From the NCBI RefSeq assembly GCF_030053425.1, contig NZ_JASGBI010000001.1, positions 876,001-940,000 of the forward strand: a stretch of 64,000 nt of DNA, given 5' to 3'. The stretch's first letter is position 1, and each line of letters opens with the position of its first letter. The notes under the pieces are model-generated. The model did not search any database. It was not told the DNA's origin and saw only the letters and a program-made list of their open reading frames with translations. Below, one piece after another: positions 29,956 to 38,885 of this stretch. Position numbers and translations under genes: made by a program. Origin of the DNA: Lysobacter stagni. GTDB lineage: Bacteria > Pseudomonadota > Gammaproteobacteria > Xanthomonadales > Xanthomonadaceae.

Positions 29956-32607
29956 ATGTCATCGCCGATCCGCCGCCGACTCTCCGCCCTGACGCTCTGT
30001 CTGCTGATCGCCGGTTGCCGCGGCGAAGGCACCGGCCCGGATGCGGCGACGAACACGAGCCCCTTGCCCGCCGCGCCGACGCAGGCATCGCCGGAAAGCA
30101 CTGCGTTGCACGAGGCCCTGCTCGCACAGCTGGCCAATCACCGTCGCATCATCGTGCTGCTGGCCGACGAGGACAAACTCGCACCCGCCACACGTCAGAG
30201 TGCAACGGCCATCGGACAGGAGCTCTTCCACGAGAACCTCGAACGCCGTACCTCGATCGACGCGCAGTTCGCACGCCTGCTCGCGCGATCCCAGACCACA
30301 CGCTTCGACGCGATCGCAGGCGAGCTGGACTACATCGAATCCGCGCCGGACCTCTTCGACGCCGATCGCCTGGCATTCGTCGAAGTCCTGCGCGATCTGC
30401 ACGACCGGCTCGGCGCGGAGTCGTCCTTGCCGGCCATCAAGCTGCGCCAGCGCATCGCCCAGGACCTGGACGCACTGGCCGAGATCGAGCGCAACTACAG
30501 CGCCGAGATCTCGAACGTGTTCGGCCGCTTCGGCACGCGCGCCATCGAGCTCAAGCGCGAGAAGTGGAACGACTACGTCGCGCACCTTCGCAAGCAATAC
30601 GATCGCGATGCCCTGCTGCGCGAGCACGGCGTCATCGAGCCCTATCCGATGTCGCTCAAGGACAGCGACCGCGAGATCTTCGGTCGCGACCTTCCCGCCA
30701 AGACGGTGGTGCTGACCTTCGACGACGGCCCGCACCATGCCTACACCGAAGAGATCACCGCGATCCTCAAGCGCTATGGCGCGCCGGCGACGTTCTTCGA
30801 GGTCGGCCGTAACCTTGGCCGGCTCGGGGCCGATGGCAAGCCCACGCTGGGCCCGATGGCGTCCATCAGTCGCGGATTGATCGAACAGGGCTACACCGTC
30901 GGCAACCACAGCCTCACCCACGCGCAACTCTCGCGCGAGACCGGTGCCTCGTTGCGCAGCCAGATCCTCGACACCGACGTCCTGCTGCGCGGCATCGACG
31001 AAAAGCGCGCGCCGCTGTTCCGCTTCCCCTACGGTGCGCGCAATGCCGAAGGCCTGCAGGTGCTGGGCGAAGCGAAGCTGAAGTCGGTGATGTGGAACAT
31101 CGACTCGCTGGACTGGGCCGACCCGGTGCCGGATTCGATCACGCAGCGCGTGCTCGACCAGGTGCGCGCGCAGCAGCGCGGCATCGTGTTGTTCCATGAC
31201 ATCCACGAGCGCACCGTCAAGGCGCTGCCGCAGATCCTCGACCGCCTGGTCGCCGAAGGCTACCGGTTCGCGGCATGGAATGGCCGCGACTTCAGCGTCG
31301 CGCGCGAGACCGCACCGCAGCAGACCGTCACCACCGGATACGACCGCTCCTGGGCCCTGGTCATCGGCATCGACGAGTACGCCCACTGGCCGCGACTGGG
31401 CTACGCCGCCAACGACGCGCAGGCCATTGCCGACACGCTCACCACGCAGTTCGACTTTCCGTCGTCGCAGGTGATCGTGCTGAAGAATGGCGAGGCCACG
31501 CGCAACAACATCCTCGCCGCCTTCCACGACCGGCTCGGCCATGGCGAACTGGGCCGCAACGATCGCGTCTTCGTGTTCTTCGCCGGCCACGGCGCGACGC
31601 AGCGGCTGGCCTCCGGCCGCGAGCTGGGGTATCTGATCCCGGTCGATTCCGACCCGCAGCGCTTCGCCAGCGATGCGATCGCGATGAGCGACATCCAGAA
31701 CATCGCCGAAAGCCTGTCCGCCAAGCACGTACTGTTCGTGATGGACGCCTGCTACAGCGGCCTGGGCCTGACGCGTGGCGCCGGAACCAATGCGTTCCTG
31801 CGCGAGAACGCGCGACGCACGGCTCGGCAGATGCTAACGGCCGGAGGCGCCGACCAGCAGGTCGCCGACAGCGGCCCAGGTGGACATTCGGTGTTCACCT
31901 GGGTGCTGCTGCAGGCACTGTCCGGCAACGGCGACCTCAATGGCGATGGACTCATCACGGGCACGGAACTGGCCGCGTACGTGGCGCCGGCGGTGTCGGG
32001 CATCTCGCAGCAGACGCCGGCCTTCGGCTCGCTGCCGGGCTCGCAGGGGGGCGAGTTCGTCTTCCAGATCCCGCAGCGCGAGGAGTTCCTCACCGCCAGC
32101 ACGCAGCAGCTCTCCAGCGACGCCATCGCGATGAACCAGAAGGTCGAGCAGCTGCAACCGGAAGACGGTTCGGCGCCCGTGACGGTGAAGAGCCTGCAGG
32201 GTGGCGAGCAGCAACTGGTGGTGCCCGCGCATACCGGGCGCCTGTCGGATCGCGAGGTGGCGCAGCGCGCCAACGACCGCGGCCTGCAGCTGTACAAGGA
32301 GAAGCGCTACGCCGAAGCCGAGCAGGCATTCACCGAAGCGCTGAAGCTGCGCCCGGACTTCGCGCTGGCCGCCAACAACCTGGGCTTCCTGTATTACCGC
32401 CAGGGCCAGTACGCGCAGGCCGCGCGTTGGCTGGAGAACACGCTGAAGATCGATCCCTCGCGCGCGGTCGCATACCGCAACCTGGGCGATGCGTACCGCG
32501 AGCTGCACGACAAGGACCGGGCAGGGCACGCGTATCGTACGTACCTGGAACTGCAGCCCGCCGGCCTCGCCGCCGACAGCGTCCGCGAGCAGCTGAGGAC
32601 CCTGTGA
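29956..32607 (+). CDS. Lipoprotein: polysaccharide deacetylase - caspase-like (C14) - TPR fusion
   Basis: An 883-residue envelope protein. The signal [21 protein letters not shown] lipidates Cys21; Arg at +2 suggests the outer membrane. Residues 30-240 are helical with no recognised domain. A NodB deacetylase domain (about 250-440) is complete: TFDDGP at 254-259, His318 and His322, RFPYGAR from 356, and the FHD motif with His414. A caspase/metacaspase-like domain (about 462-710) begins [24 protein letters not shown], with catalytic His545 (FFAGHGA) and Cys599 (DACYSG), and holds an EF-hand-like acidic loop at about 660 ([13 protein letters not shown]). Three TPRs (about 770-880) follow. Both active sites look intact. 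Its stop overlaps the GTG of mnmE, so the genes are coupled. The biological role is unknown. Confidence 0.9.
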   Translation: MSSPIRRRLSALTLCLLIAGCRGEGTGPDAATNTSPLPAAPTQASPESTALHEALLAQLANHRRIIVLLADEDKLAPATRQSATAIGQELFHENLERRTSIDAQFARLLARSQTTRFDAIAGELDYIESAPDLFDADRLAFVEVLRDLHDRLGAESSLPAIKLRQRIAQDLDALAEIERNYSAEISNVFGRFGTRAIELKREKWNDYVAHLRKQYDRDALLREHGVIEPYPMSLKDSDREIFGRDLPAKTVVLTFDDGPHHAYTEEITAILKRYGAPATFFEVGRNLGRLGADGKPTLGPMASISRGLIEQGYTVGNHSLTHAQLSRETGASLRSQILDTDVLLRGIDEKRAPLFRFPYGARNAEGLQVLGEAKLKSVMWNIDSLDWADPVPDSITQRVLDQVRAQQRGIVLFHDIHERTVKALPQILDRLVAEGYRFAAWNGRDFSVARETAPQQTVTTGYDRSWALVIGIDEYAHWPRLGYAANDAQAIADTLTTQFDFPSSQVIVLKNGEATRNNILAAFHDRLGHGELGRNDRVFVFFAGHGATQRLASGRELGYLIPVDSDPQRFASDAIAMSDIQNIAESLSAKHVLFVMDACYSGLGLTRGAGTNAFLRENARRTARQMLTAGGADQQVADSGPGGHSVFTWVLLQALSGNGDLNGDGLITGTELAAYVAPAVSGISQQTPAFGSLPGSQGGEFVFQIPQREEFLTASTQQLSSDAIAMNQKVEQLQPEDGSAPVTVKSLQGGEQQLVVPAHTGRLSDREVAQRANDRGLQLYKEKRYAEAEQAFTEALKLRPDFALAANNLGFLYYRQGQYAQAARWLENTLKIDPSRAVAYRNLGDAYRELHDKDRAGHAYRTYLELQPAGLAADSVREQLRTL

Positions 32608-33953
32608 TCCTGCCCAGCCCCGACCGCGACACCATCGCCGCCATTGCGACCGCACCGGGTGCGGGCGGTGTCGGCATCGTGCGCCTGTCGGGTCCGCGTG
32701 CGCGGCAGATCGGCGAAGCCATCAGCGGTCGCGCGCTCGCACCGCGGCAGGCGCATTACGTGCGCTTCACCGACGCCTCGGGCGAAACGGTCGACGATGG
32801 CATCGCGCTGTTCTTCACCGCGCCCGCCAGCTACACCGGCGAGGATGTGGTGGAACTGCAGGCGCACGGCAGCCCCGCCGTCCTGCAGGAGCTGGTTGCA
32901 CGCAGCGTGTCGCTGGGCGCGCGTCGCGCGCGCCCCGGCGAGTTCAGCGAACGCGCTTTCCTCGAGGGCCGACTCGACCTGGCCCAGGCCGAAGCCGTCG
33001 CCGACCTCATCGCTGCCGCCGACGTACGCGCGGCACGCGCCGCCCGCCGCGCGCTCGACGGCGAGTTCTCGCGCCGCGTCGACGCACTCGCCGACGAACT
33101 GCTCGCGATACGCGTGCATGTCGAAGCCGCGATCGACTTTGCCGACGAGCCCATCGACACACTCGGGGGCACGCAGTTGCGCGCGCGCCTGAACGGAACC
33201 GCCGCCGCGCTCGACGAACTGCTTCGCGCCGCCGAACGCGGGCGCCGGCTTCGCGACGGTCTGCACGCGGTGATCGTGGGGCCACCGAATGCCGGGAAGA
33301 GTTCGCTGCTCAACCGCCTGGCCGGCAGTGATCGCGCCATCGTCACCGACATCGCCGGCACCACGCGCGATCTGCTGCACGAGACCATCCGCATCGACGG
33401 TGTCGAACTCACGCTGGTCGACACCGCCGGCCTGCGCGAAGGGGGCGACGCGATCGAACAGGAAGGGATGCGTCGCGCGCGCGGCGAGCTCACGCGCGCA
33501 GATCTGGCCATCGTGGTCCTCGACGCGCGCGATCCCGACGGTGGCCGCGCGTCCGTGGCCGATGCCATCGCCGACGTACCGGCGCGGTTGTGGATCCACA
33601 ACAAGAGCGATCTGCTCGACGCACCCGCATCGCAGGCCGATGACACGCTGTACGTGTCGGCCCGCACGGGCACGGGACTGGACGCGCTGCACGCGCGGCT
33701 GCGCGCACTGGCACAGGGCAACGCGGATGCAGCGGGCGAGGGCGCCTTCACCGCGCGCGCGCGCCACGTGGACGCGCTCATACAGGCACGCGAACACCTG
33801 GCACAGGCGCGTGCGCAACTGGATGCCGAAGCGCTCGACCTGGCGGCCGAATCGCTGCGCCTGGCCCACGATGCATTGGGCGAGATCACCGGCCGCATCC
33901 ACGCCGACGACCTGCTCGGCCATATCTTCTCCAGCTTCTGCATCGGCAAGTGA
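32604..33953 (+). CDS. mnmE: tRNA modification GTPase MnmE
   Basis: A 449-residue GTPase that, with MnmG, makes cmnm5U34 in tRNA wobble positions. The N-terminal folate-binding domain begins [22 protein letters not shown]. The inserted G domain has [25 protein letters not shown] and NKSD. The C-terminal FCIGK carries the reactive Cys. The start is GTG 32604, overlapping the upstream stop as GTGA, with TGAGGA ahead of it. Partner mnmG is not in the window. Confidence 0.97.
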   Translation: MILPSPDRDTIAAIATAPGAGGVGIVRLSGPRARQIGEAISGRALAPRQAHYVRFTDASGETVDDGIALFFTAPASYTGEDVVELQAHGSPAVLQELVARSVSLGARRARPGEFSERAFLEGRLDLAQAEAVADLIAAADVRAARAARRALDGEFSRRVDALADELLAIRVHVEAAIDFADEPIDTLGGTQLRARLNGTAAALDELLRAAERGRRLRDGLHAVIVGPPNAGKSSLLNRLAGSDRAIVTDIAGTTRDLLHETIRIDGVELTLVDTAGLREGGDAIEQEGMRRARGELTRADLAIVVLDARDPDGGRASVADAIADVPARLWIHNKSDLLDAPASQADDTLYVSARTGTGLDALHARLRALAQGNADAAGEGAFTARARHVDALIQAREHLAQARAQLDAEALDLAAESLRLAHDALGEITGRIHADDLLGHIFSSFCIGK

Positions 33954-33972
33954 CCTCGCCCGTGTCGCGGTC

Positions 33973-33986
33973 TTGATCCGGATCAA
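33973..33986. promoter_or_regulatory. FNR/ANR-type palindrome upstream of the FAD hydroxylase
   Basis: TTGATCCGGATCAA is a perfect match to the FNR box TTGAT-N4-ATCAA, centred about 64 bases before the hydroxylase start. It is embedded in a longer, nearly perfect 28-base palindrome (33966-33993), so it could also act as a hairpin after mnmE; no T-run follows. Regulation by an oxygen-responsive Crp/FNR protein is inferred. Confidence 0.6.
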
Positions 33987-34043
33987 GGCCGCGCTGGCAG
34001 TGGAGCGGGAAAGTACGGTCCCGGCCGCTCGCAGGAACGCTGC

Positions 34044-35273
34044 ATGGATACCCTCCACACCGACGTGACCATCATCGGCGCCGGCCCCGCGGGGCTTTGC
34101 CTGGCGCGTGCGCTTTCCGGCACCGGCCTGCGCGTGGTCCTGCTGGAACGCCAGGGCGAGGCCGCGTTGCGCTCGCCGGCGTTCGACGGCCGCGAGATCG
34201 CGTTGACGCACCGCTCGCGTGCCTTCATGCAGCGCCTCGACCTGTGGCGTCGGCTGCCCGAGGGCGAAGTCCACGCATTGCGCGATGCGCACGTGTACAA
34301 CGGCGACTCGCCGCGCGCGATGCGCATCGGTCACGAGCAATCCGGCCGCGAGGCATTGGGCTTTCTCGTGCCCAACCACGAGATCCGTCGCGTCGCGTTC
34401 GAAGCGGCCATGGAAGTCAACGGCGTCACGCTGCTGGCAGGCGTGAAGGTCATCGGCGTCGAGCGGTCGGACAGCAAGGCAGAGGTCGCGCTCGACGACG
34501 GTCGCCGCATCGTCTCGCGCCTGCTGGTCGCCGCGGACAGCCGCTTCTCCGAAACACGCCGTGCCGCCGGCATCGCCACGCGGATGTTCGACTTCGGTCG
34601 CTCGATGCTGGTGTGCCGCGTGACGCAGGAAGTGCCGCACGCCGACACCGCGTGGGAGTGGTTCGATCACGCGCAGACGCTGGCACTGCTGCCGCTGGGC
34701 AATGCGACGCCGCGCGGCCATCGCGCCTCCGTGGTGCTGACCTTGCCGGCACCACAGATGCGCGAAGTGCAGGCACTGGACGACGAGGCGTTCGCGCGCG
34801 ACATCGCGCGGCGATTCCACGGCCGGCTCGGCCGGATCGATGACGTCGGCGAGCGGCACGTCTACCCGCTGGTCGGCACGTACGCGGACCGCTTTGTCGC
34901 GACACGCCTGGCACTGATTGGCGACGCCGCCGTGGGCATGCACCCGGTCACCGCGCACGGCTTCAATCTCGGTCTGCTCGGCGTGGAGCGGCTGGCCGGT
35001 GAACTGCGCGAGGCCGCCGAGGCGGGAACGGACATCGGCGATCCCGCGCGACTGGCCCGATTCGAACGCGGCCACCGCCGCGCCACGTTGCCCTTGTACC
35101 TGGCCACGCGGGGCATCGTCGGTCTGTTCACTGATGACCGCTGGCCGGCGCGGCGCCTGCGCGCCGGCCTGTTGTGGGCCAGCGACCGCCTCGCGCCCTT
35201 CAAGAAGGCGCTGGCGGCGATGCTCGCGGACGAGGGGGCCGGCCGGGCCAATGCAGCCGATCGGATTGCCTGA
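34044..35273 (+). CDS. UbiH/UbiF/VisC-family FAD-dependent hydroxylase (possibly UbiM)
   Basis: A 409-residue flavoprotein monooxygenase. It has the N-terminal FAD-binding GAGPAGLCLARALSG, a mid-sequence ADSRFSETRRAAGI (the family's second nucleotide motif) and a C-terminal LIGDAAVGMHPVTAHGFNLGLLGVERLAGEL, the typical GD motif of ubiquinone hydroxylases. Members hydroxylate the ring of ubiquinone precursors using O2. It could be UbiM, which covers several ring positions; the sequence alone does not fix regiospecificity. The FNR-like site upstream would suit control by oxygen. Confidence 0.82.
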   Translation: MDTLHTDVTIIGAGPAGLCLARALSGTGLRVVLLERQGEAALRSPAFDGREIALTHRSRAFMQRLDLWRRLPEGEVHALRDAHVYNGDSPRAMRIGHEQSGREALGFLVPNHEIRRVAFEAAMEVNGVTLLAGVKVIGVERSDSKAEVALDDGRRIVSRLLVAADSRFSETRRAAGIATRMFDFGRSMLVCRVTQEVPHADTAWEWFDHAQTLALLPLGNATPRGHRASVVLTLPAPQMREVQALDDEAFARDIARRFHGRLGRIDDVGERHVYPLVGTYADRFVATRLALIGDAAVGMHPVTAHGFNLGLLGVERLAGELREAAEAGTDIGDPARLARFERGHRRATLPLYLATRGIVGLFTDDRWPARRLRAGLLWASDRLAPFKKALAAMLADEGAGRANAADRIA

Positions 35274-35403
35274 ACGGGGAAAGGCATCGGGACCGGCCCT
35301 CCGGATGATAGGCTCACGACGCCGTTCGCTTGACAAACATGGGCCGGTCACGCGATCTAATGCCTGTGTGCTCGTGACGGCGCACTTCAGGGGAGCTTTG
35401 CCA

Positions 35404-36441
35404 ATGACCGTCGTAAATCCACAAGCCCGGCGCTCGCGTCGGCTTTCCGTTGTTTCGCAGCTGTCCATCGCGCTGGCCATGGCCTGCGCACTGGCTGCCT
35501 GCCAGAAGGAAGAACCCGCGCCGACCAGCGCGGCTGCACCGGCCGCCACCACGGCCGCACCCGCGGTAACCGCGGAAACCGCCGTATCGGCCAAGGTATC
35601 GGCCCTGACGGCGGACCAGCTGCGCGAAGCCGCCCGCAAGGCCTACGCCGAGAACCGCCTGTACGCGCCGGCCGAGGACAACGCCGTCGAGTACTACCTC
35701 GCACTGCGCGACAAGGCGCCGGGCGATGCGGCGGTGTCTAGTGCCCTCACCGACCTGCTGCCGATGACGGTCATCGCCATCGAACAGAGCGTCAACCGTG
35801 AGGACTTCACCGAAGCCCAGCGCCTGGCCGCGCTGCTGGAGAAGGCCGACGCGCAGCACCCTGCGCTGGCACGCCTGCGGACCAGCATCGCTGCCCAGCA
35901 GGACGCCGCGTCCAAGCGTGCGGCCCAGCAGCAGCTGACCGCCGAGGACGAAGCCAAGCGCAAGGTCGAGCTCGAGAAGAAGCGCCTGGACGACCAGAAG
36001 AAGCAGCAGGAAGACGCTGCGCGTCAGCTGGCCGCCCAACAGGCTGCGGACAAGAAGGACGCCGACAAGGCTGCCGCCGACCGTGCCGCTGCCGCGGCCG
36101 AACAGCGCGCAGCCGATCAGCGTGCAGCCGAAGCCCGCGCCGCCGCCGCCCGCCAGGCCGCCGCCACGCCGGCAACGGCCGATGCGAGCGACCTGCGTCC
36201 GCTGTCGATGCCGCCGCCGCGTTACCCGCCGGAAGCGCTGCGTGCCGGTACGTCGGGCGAAGTGCAGGTCGAGTTCACCGTCGGCACCGACGGTTCGGTG
36301 ACCGCGGCCCGCGTGGTGCGCTCGAATCCCGCGCGCATCTTCGACCGCGAAGCCGTGAACGCCGTGCGCAAGTGGCGCTTCCAGCCGCTGGACGCACCGG
36401 TGACCACCCGCCGCACCATCGGCTTCAATCCGCAGAGCTGA
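35404..36441 (+). CDS. TonB C-terminal domain protein with lipoprotein-type N-terminus
   Basis: A 345-residue protein. The N-terminus (RRSRRLSVVSQLSIALAMAC ALAAC) is a lipoprotein signal with Cys33 in LAAC and Gln at +2. A helical domain (about 65-165) and a long Lys/Glu/Ala/Gln-rich coiled-coil (about 165-260) follow. The C-terminus (about 270-345) is a TonB-type domain: PRYPPEALRAGTSGEVQVEFTV, AVNAVRKWRFQP. GGGGAG precedes the ATG at 35404. Ordinary TonB proteins keep an uncleaved anchor, so a lipidated version is unusual. It may not be an energy transducer. No exbB or exbD adjoins. Confidence 0.78.
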   Translation: MTVVNPQARRSRRLSVVSQLSIALAMACALAACQKEEPAPTSAAAPAATTAAPAVTAETAVSAKVSALTADQLREAARKAYAENRLYAPAEDNAVEYYLALRDKAPGDAAVSSALTDLLPMTVIAIEQSVNREDFTEAQRLAALLEKADAQHPALARLRTSIAAQQDAASKRAAQQQLTAEDEAKRKVELEKKRLDDQKKQQEDAARQLAAQQAADKKDADKAAADRAAAAAEQRAADQRAAEARAAAARQAAATPATADASDLRPLSMPPPRYPPEALRAGTSGEVQVEFTVGTDGSVTAARVVRSNPARIFDREAVNAVRKWRFQPLDAPVTTRRTIGFNPQS

Positions 36442-36507
36442 TGCAACGGCGACGTTGCGGCGACGGTTGGGGAACCGGCGCCGCGACGAAGGCGACAGAA
36501 GGAAAGG

Positions 36508-36538
36508 AAAAAGCCCGGCATTGCCGGGCTTTTTTTTT
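36508..36538 (+). terminator. Rho-independent terminator
   Basis: AAAAAGCCCGGCA pairs with TGCCGGGCTTTTT and is followed by a run of nine Ts ending at 36538. It lies about 70 bases after the TonB-domain gene stop. Confidence 0.92.
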
Positions 36539-36542
36539 GGAG

Positions 36543-36600
36543 CCCCTCTCCCGCCGGCGACCGGAGGGAGTGCAGAGGTGAGAGGGGTTGGGGTGAGGGT
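36543..36600. repeat. Dispersed intergenic repeat, CCCTCTC/GAGAGGGG type
   Basis: CCCCTCTC (36543-36550) and GAGAGGGG (36580-36587) are inverted arms, followed by TTGGGGTGAGGGT. This GAGAGGGGTTGGGGTGAGGGT family is familiar from intergenic regions of Xanthomonadaceae genomes. The copy is imperfect in the middle. Family membership is from memory and not checked. Confidence 0.6.
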
Positions 36601-36893
36601 CGGCGCAGCGGACGTCGTGAAGACTCGCGATGCTGCCTTGCCGGATCGCTGGATCGTGGATTGCGCGGTGTGGCCGCTGCCGTCCATGGCGTCACGCTAC
36701 CGGCTCGGACAGGCCGCGCGGCAATCCATGGCCGGGCGTTCACCCGACCACGCGGCAGGCGCTGTGCAACGACTTCAATGACATGGCGCCTGCCATCCAT
36801 GGCGCGACGCATGGGGCTTCAGATCGCCCAGCCCGGCCATCCATGGCCGGGCGTTCGGCAGGCCGCGCGGCAGTGCCGCGCAAGCGGCCTGCC
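36601..36893. repeat. Intergenic cluster of TCCATGG palindromic repeats
   Basis: A gene-free stretch of about 290 bases. The 18-mer ATCCATGGCCGGGCGTTC occurs twice (36724-36741 and 36839-36856). Related TCCATGG cores stand at about 36683 and 36797, and AGGCCGCGCGGCA also recurs. This looks like a REP-type mosaic rather than a gene; reading frames through it are low-complexity. Confidence 0.6.
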
Positions 36894-38114
36894 TCACCCC
36901 GAAATTGCGAGTCGTTCCTGGTGGTAGCGGCGCACCGCGGCGAACCACAGCAGCGCCGCCACGCCGAAGCCGGCAGCCAGATACAGGCCCCAGACCTCCA
37001 GGTCGATCACTTCGCCCCGGATCACCTTCAGCAGCATCTGGTTCTGCGCGAGGAACGGCACGGCGAACTGCCACGCCTGGTTCTTGACCGGATTCACCAT
37101 CAACGCGAACGACGGGATCATCGGCAGCAGCAGCAGCCAGGTCATGTGGCTCTGTGCCTCCTTCATGCTCTTGGCCATCGCCGACAGGTAGGTCAGCAGC
37201 GTCGTGCCGATGAACAGCATGGGCAACAGGACCAGCAGCATGCGGCCCATGGAGGCGAAGCTGACGTCCAGCATCTTCGCCGCGCCGATACTGAACTGCG
37301 CACTGAGCTTGAACGCCAGCAGAGTGAGCACCAGCGACAGCAGGCCCAGCGCACACGCCGCCGCGATCTTGCCGCTGACGATCGCGCCGCGGCGAGCAGG
37401 CGTCACCAGCAAGGGTTCCAGCGACTGCCGCTCGCGCTCGCCGGCAGTCGCATCCATGATCAGGTACGCACCGCCGACGAACGACATCAGGATCAGCAGG
37501 TACGGCATGATCAATGACAGCACGACGCCGCGCTTGGCCTCCTCGGTGGCCAGGTCGCGGCTGCCCACGTTCAACGCGCGCGTGACCGACGGGTCGATGC
37601 CGCGCGCCAGCAGGCGCAGCGCGCCTACCTGATCGCCGTATCCTCCCAATGCCGCTCGTACGCGCGCCGCCGGGATCTCGCTGTCGCGTCGCGTCGTGTC
37701 CTGCACGATCTCCACCAGCGCCGGCTGGCCCGCGCGCCAGTTCGCGCCGAACGCAGGATCGATCCGCAGCGCCACGTCCACGTCCTGACGCAGGATCGCC
37801 GCGTCCAGGTCCTTCGGTGCTTCCACGGCACGGATGCCCTGCGTGGCAAGGAACGCCACCAGGTTCGGCGCGTACTGCATTCCGACCGTGGGCACTTCCA
37901 GCACCTTGTCCAGCTGCGTGCGGGCGCGGTTCTCCCCGAGTGCGCCCATGCCGATCATCAGCAGCGGATACAACAGCGGGCCCAGCAGCAACGCCAGTGC
38001 GAGCGTGCGCCGGTCGCGCGAGATGTCGCGCAGTTCCTTGCGCATCACCGCCCACATGGTGGCCAGCGCACCCAGGCCCATCGAGCCGGAAGGTTTCGTC
38101 CCGATCGCGCTCAT
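36894..38114 (-). CDS. ABC-2 type exporter permease (NatB-like)
   Basis: A 406-residue permease. One N-terminal helix (about 38-58, ALALLLGPLLYPLLMIGMG) precedes a large extracytoplasmic region (about 60-215). A cluster of five helices includes SLIMPYLLILMSFVGGAYLIMDATAGERERQSLEPLLVTP, the signature coupling region of NatB/ABC-2 proteins. It pairs with the ATPase upstream; ATG and TGA overlap by four bases. The NatAB type exports Na+ or organic solutes; the substrate is not determinable. Confidence 0.88.
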   Translation of the reverse strand: MSAIGTKPSGSMGLGALATMWAVMRKELRDISRDRRTLALALLLGPLLYPLLMIGMGALGENRARTQLDKVLEVPTVGMQYAPNLVAFLATQGIRAVEAPKDLDAAILRQDVDVALRIDPAFGANWRAGQPALVEIVQDTTRRDSEIPAARVRAALGGYGDQVGALRLLARGIDPSVTRALNVGSRDLATEEAKRGVVLSLIMPYLLILMSFVGGAYLIMDATAGERERQSLEPLLVTPARRGAIVSGKIAAACALGLLSLVLTLLAFKLSAQFSIGAAKMLDVSFASMGRMLLVLLPMLFIGTTLLTYLSAMAKSMKEAQSHMTWLLLLPMIPSFALMVNPVKNQAWQFAVPFLAQNQMLLKVIRGEVIDLEVWGLYLAAGFGVAALLWFAAVRRYHQERLAISG

Positions 38115-38857
38115 GCGTGCAGGCCCTCCTCGGAGCCGATGGCCTTGACGAACGCGTCTTCCAGATTGGCTTCGCCGGTCTGCTCACGCAGCTCGTCGGC
38201 CGTGCCGGCGGCAACCACCTGCCCGCGCGCGATGATGACGATGCGATCGCACAGCGCCGCGACCTCCTGCATGATGTGGCTGGAGAAGATCACGCAGCGT
38301 CCCTCCGCACGCAGCTGCTGCAGGAACGCGCGCATCGCGCGCGTGGTCATCACGTCCAGCCCGTTGGTGGGCTCGTCCAGGATCACGTTCTTCGGGTCGT
38401 GCACCAGTGCGCGCGCGATCGCCGTCTTCGTGCGCTGTCCCTGCGAGAAGCCTTCGGTCTGGCGGTCCAGGATGTCGTGCATCGCCAGCGCATCGGCCAG
38501 CACCTGCGTGCGCTGCGCGATCTGAGCCGGCGTCATTCCATGCAGCTGCCCGAAGTAGGCGATGTTCTCCCGCGCGGTCAGGCGCTTGTACACGCCGCGC
38601 GCGTCGGGCAACACGCCCAGGGCACGTCGCACCGATGACGGATCGACCGCGGTATCGATGCCATCCACGCTGATCTGCCCGGCGTCGGGCTTCATCAGCG
38701 TGTAGAGCATGCGCAGCGTGGTGGTCTTGCCCGCGCCGTTGGGGCCGAGCAGGCCGGTGATCTGGCCGTCTTGCGCCTGGAAGTCGACGCCTTCCACCGC
38801 GCGCACCACGCCGGTCCTGGTCTTGAAGCTCTTATGCAGATCGTTGGCGATGATCAT
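38111..38857 (-). CDS. ABC transporter ATP-binding protein (NatA-like)
   Basis: A 248-residue ATPase: Walker A GLLGPNGAGKTTTLR, Q-loop replaced by LPDARGVYKRLT, signature FSQGQRTKTAIARAL (a slightly altered LSGGQ), Walker B VILDEPTNGLD and switch His in SSHIMQEV. The degenerate signature is typical of NatA-type exporters. It forms an operon with the downstream permease. Confidence 0.93.
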   Translation of the reverse strand: MIIANDLHKSFKTRTGVVRAVEGVDFQAQDGQITGLLGPNGAGKTTTLRMLYTLMKPDAGQISVDGIDTAVDPSSVRRALGVLPDARGVYKRLTARENIAYFGQLHGMTPAQIAQRTQVLADALAMHDILDRQTEGFSQGQRTKTAIARALVHDPKNVILDEPTNGLDVMTTRAMRAFLQQLRAEGRCVIFSSHIMQEVAALCDRIVIIARGQVVAAGTADELREQTGEANLEDAFVKAIGSEEGLHA

Positions 38858-38885
38858 GGCGTTGGTCCCTGCCGGAGCGCGGGGC

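Noticed and set aside
31921..31960. EF-hand as a separate calcium-binding domain
   Set aside because: The DxNxDGxI loop is a common internal element of caspase-like C14 domains, so it was kept as part of that domain rather than called independently.
35330..35361. TTGACA (35330) with TCTAAT (35356) as a promoter for the TonB-domain lipoprotein
   Set aside because: The -35 is perfect but the spacing is 20 bases and the -10 is poor; not strong enough to list.
32394..35639. 1081-codon minus-strand frame
   Set aside because: Antisense to mnmE, the FAD hydroxylase and the caspase gene; its translation has no domain and mirrors the codons of those genes.
36630..37517. 295-codon plus-strand frame crossing the repeat gap
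   Set aside because: Half lies in the TCCATGG repeats and half is antisense to the NatB-like permease; no recognisable protein.
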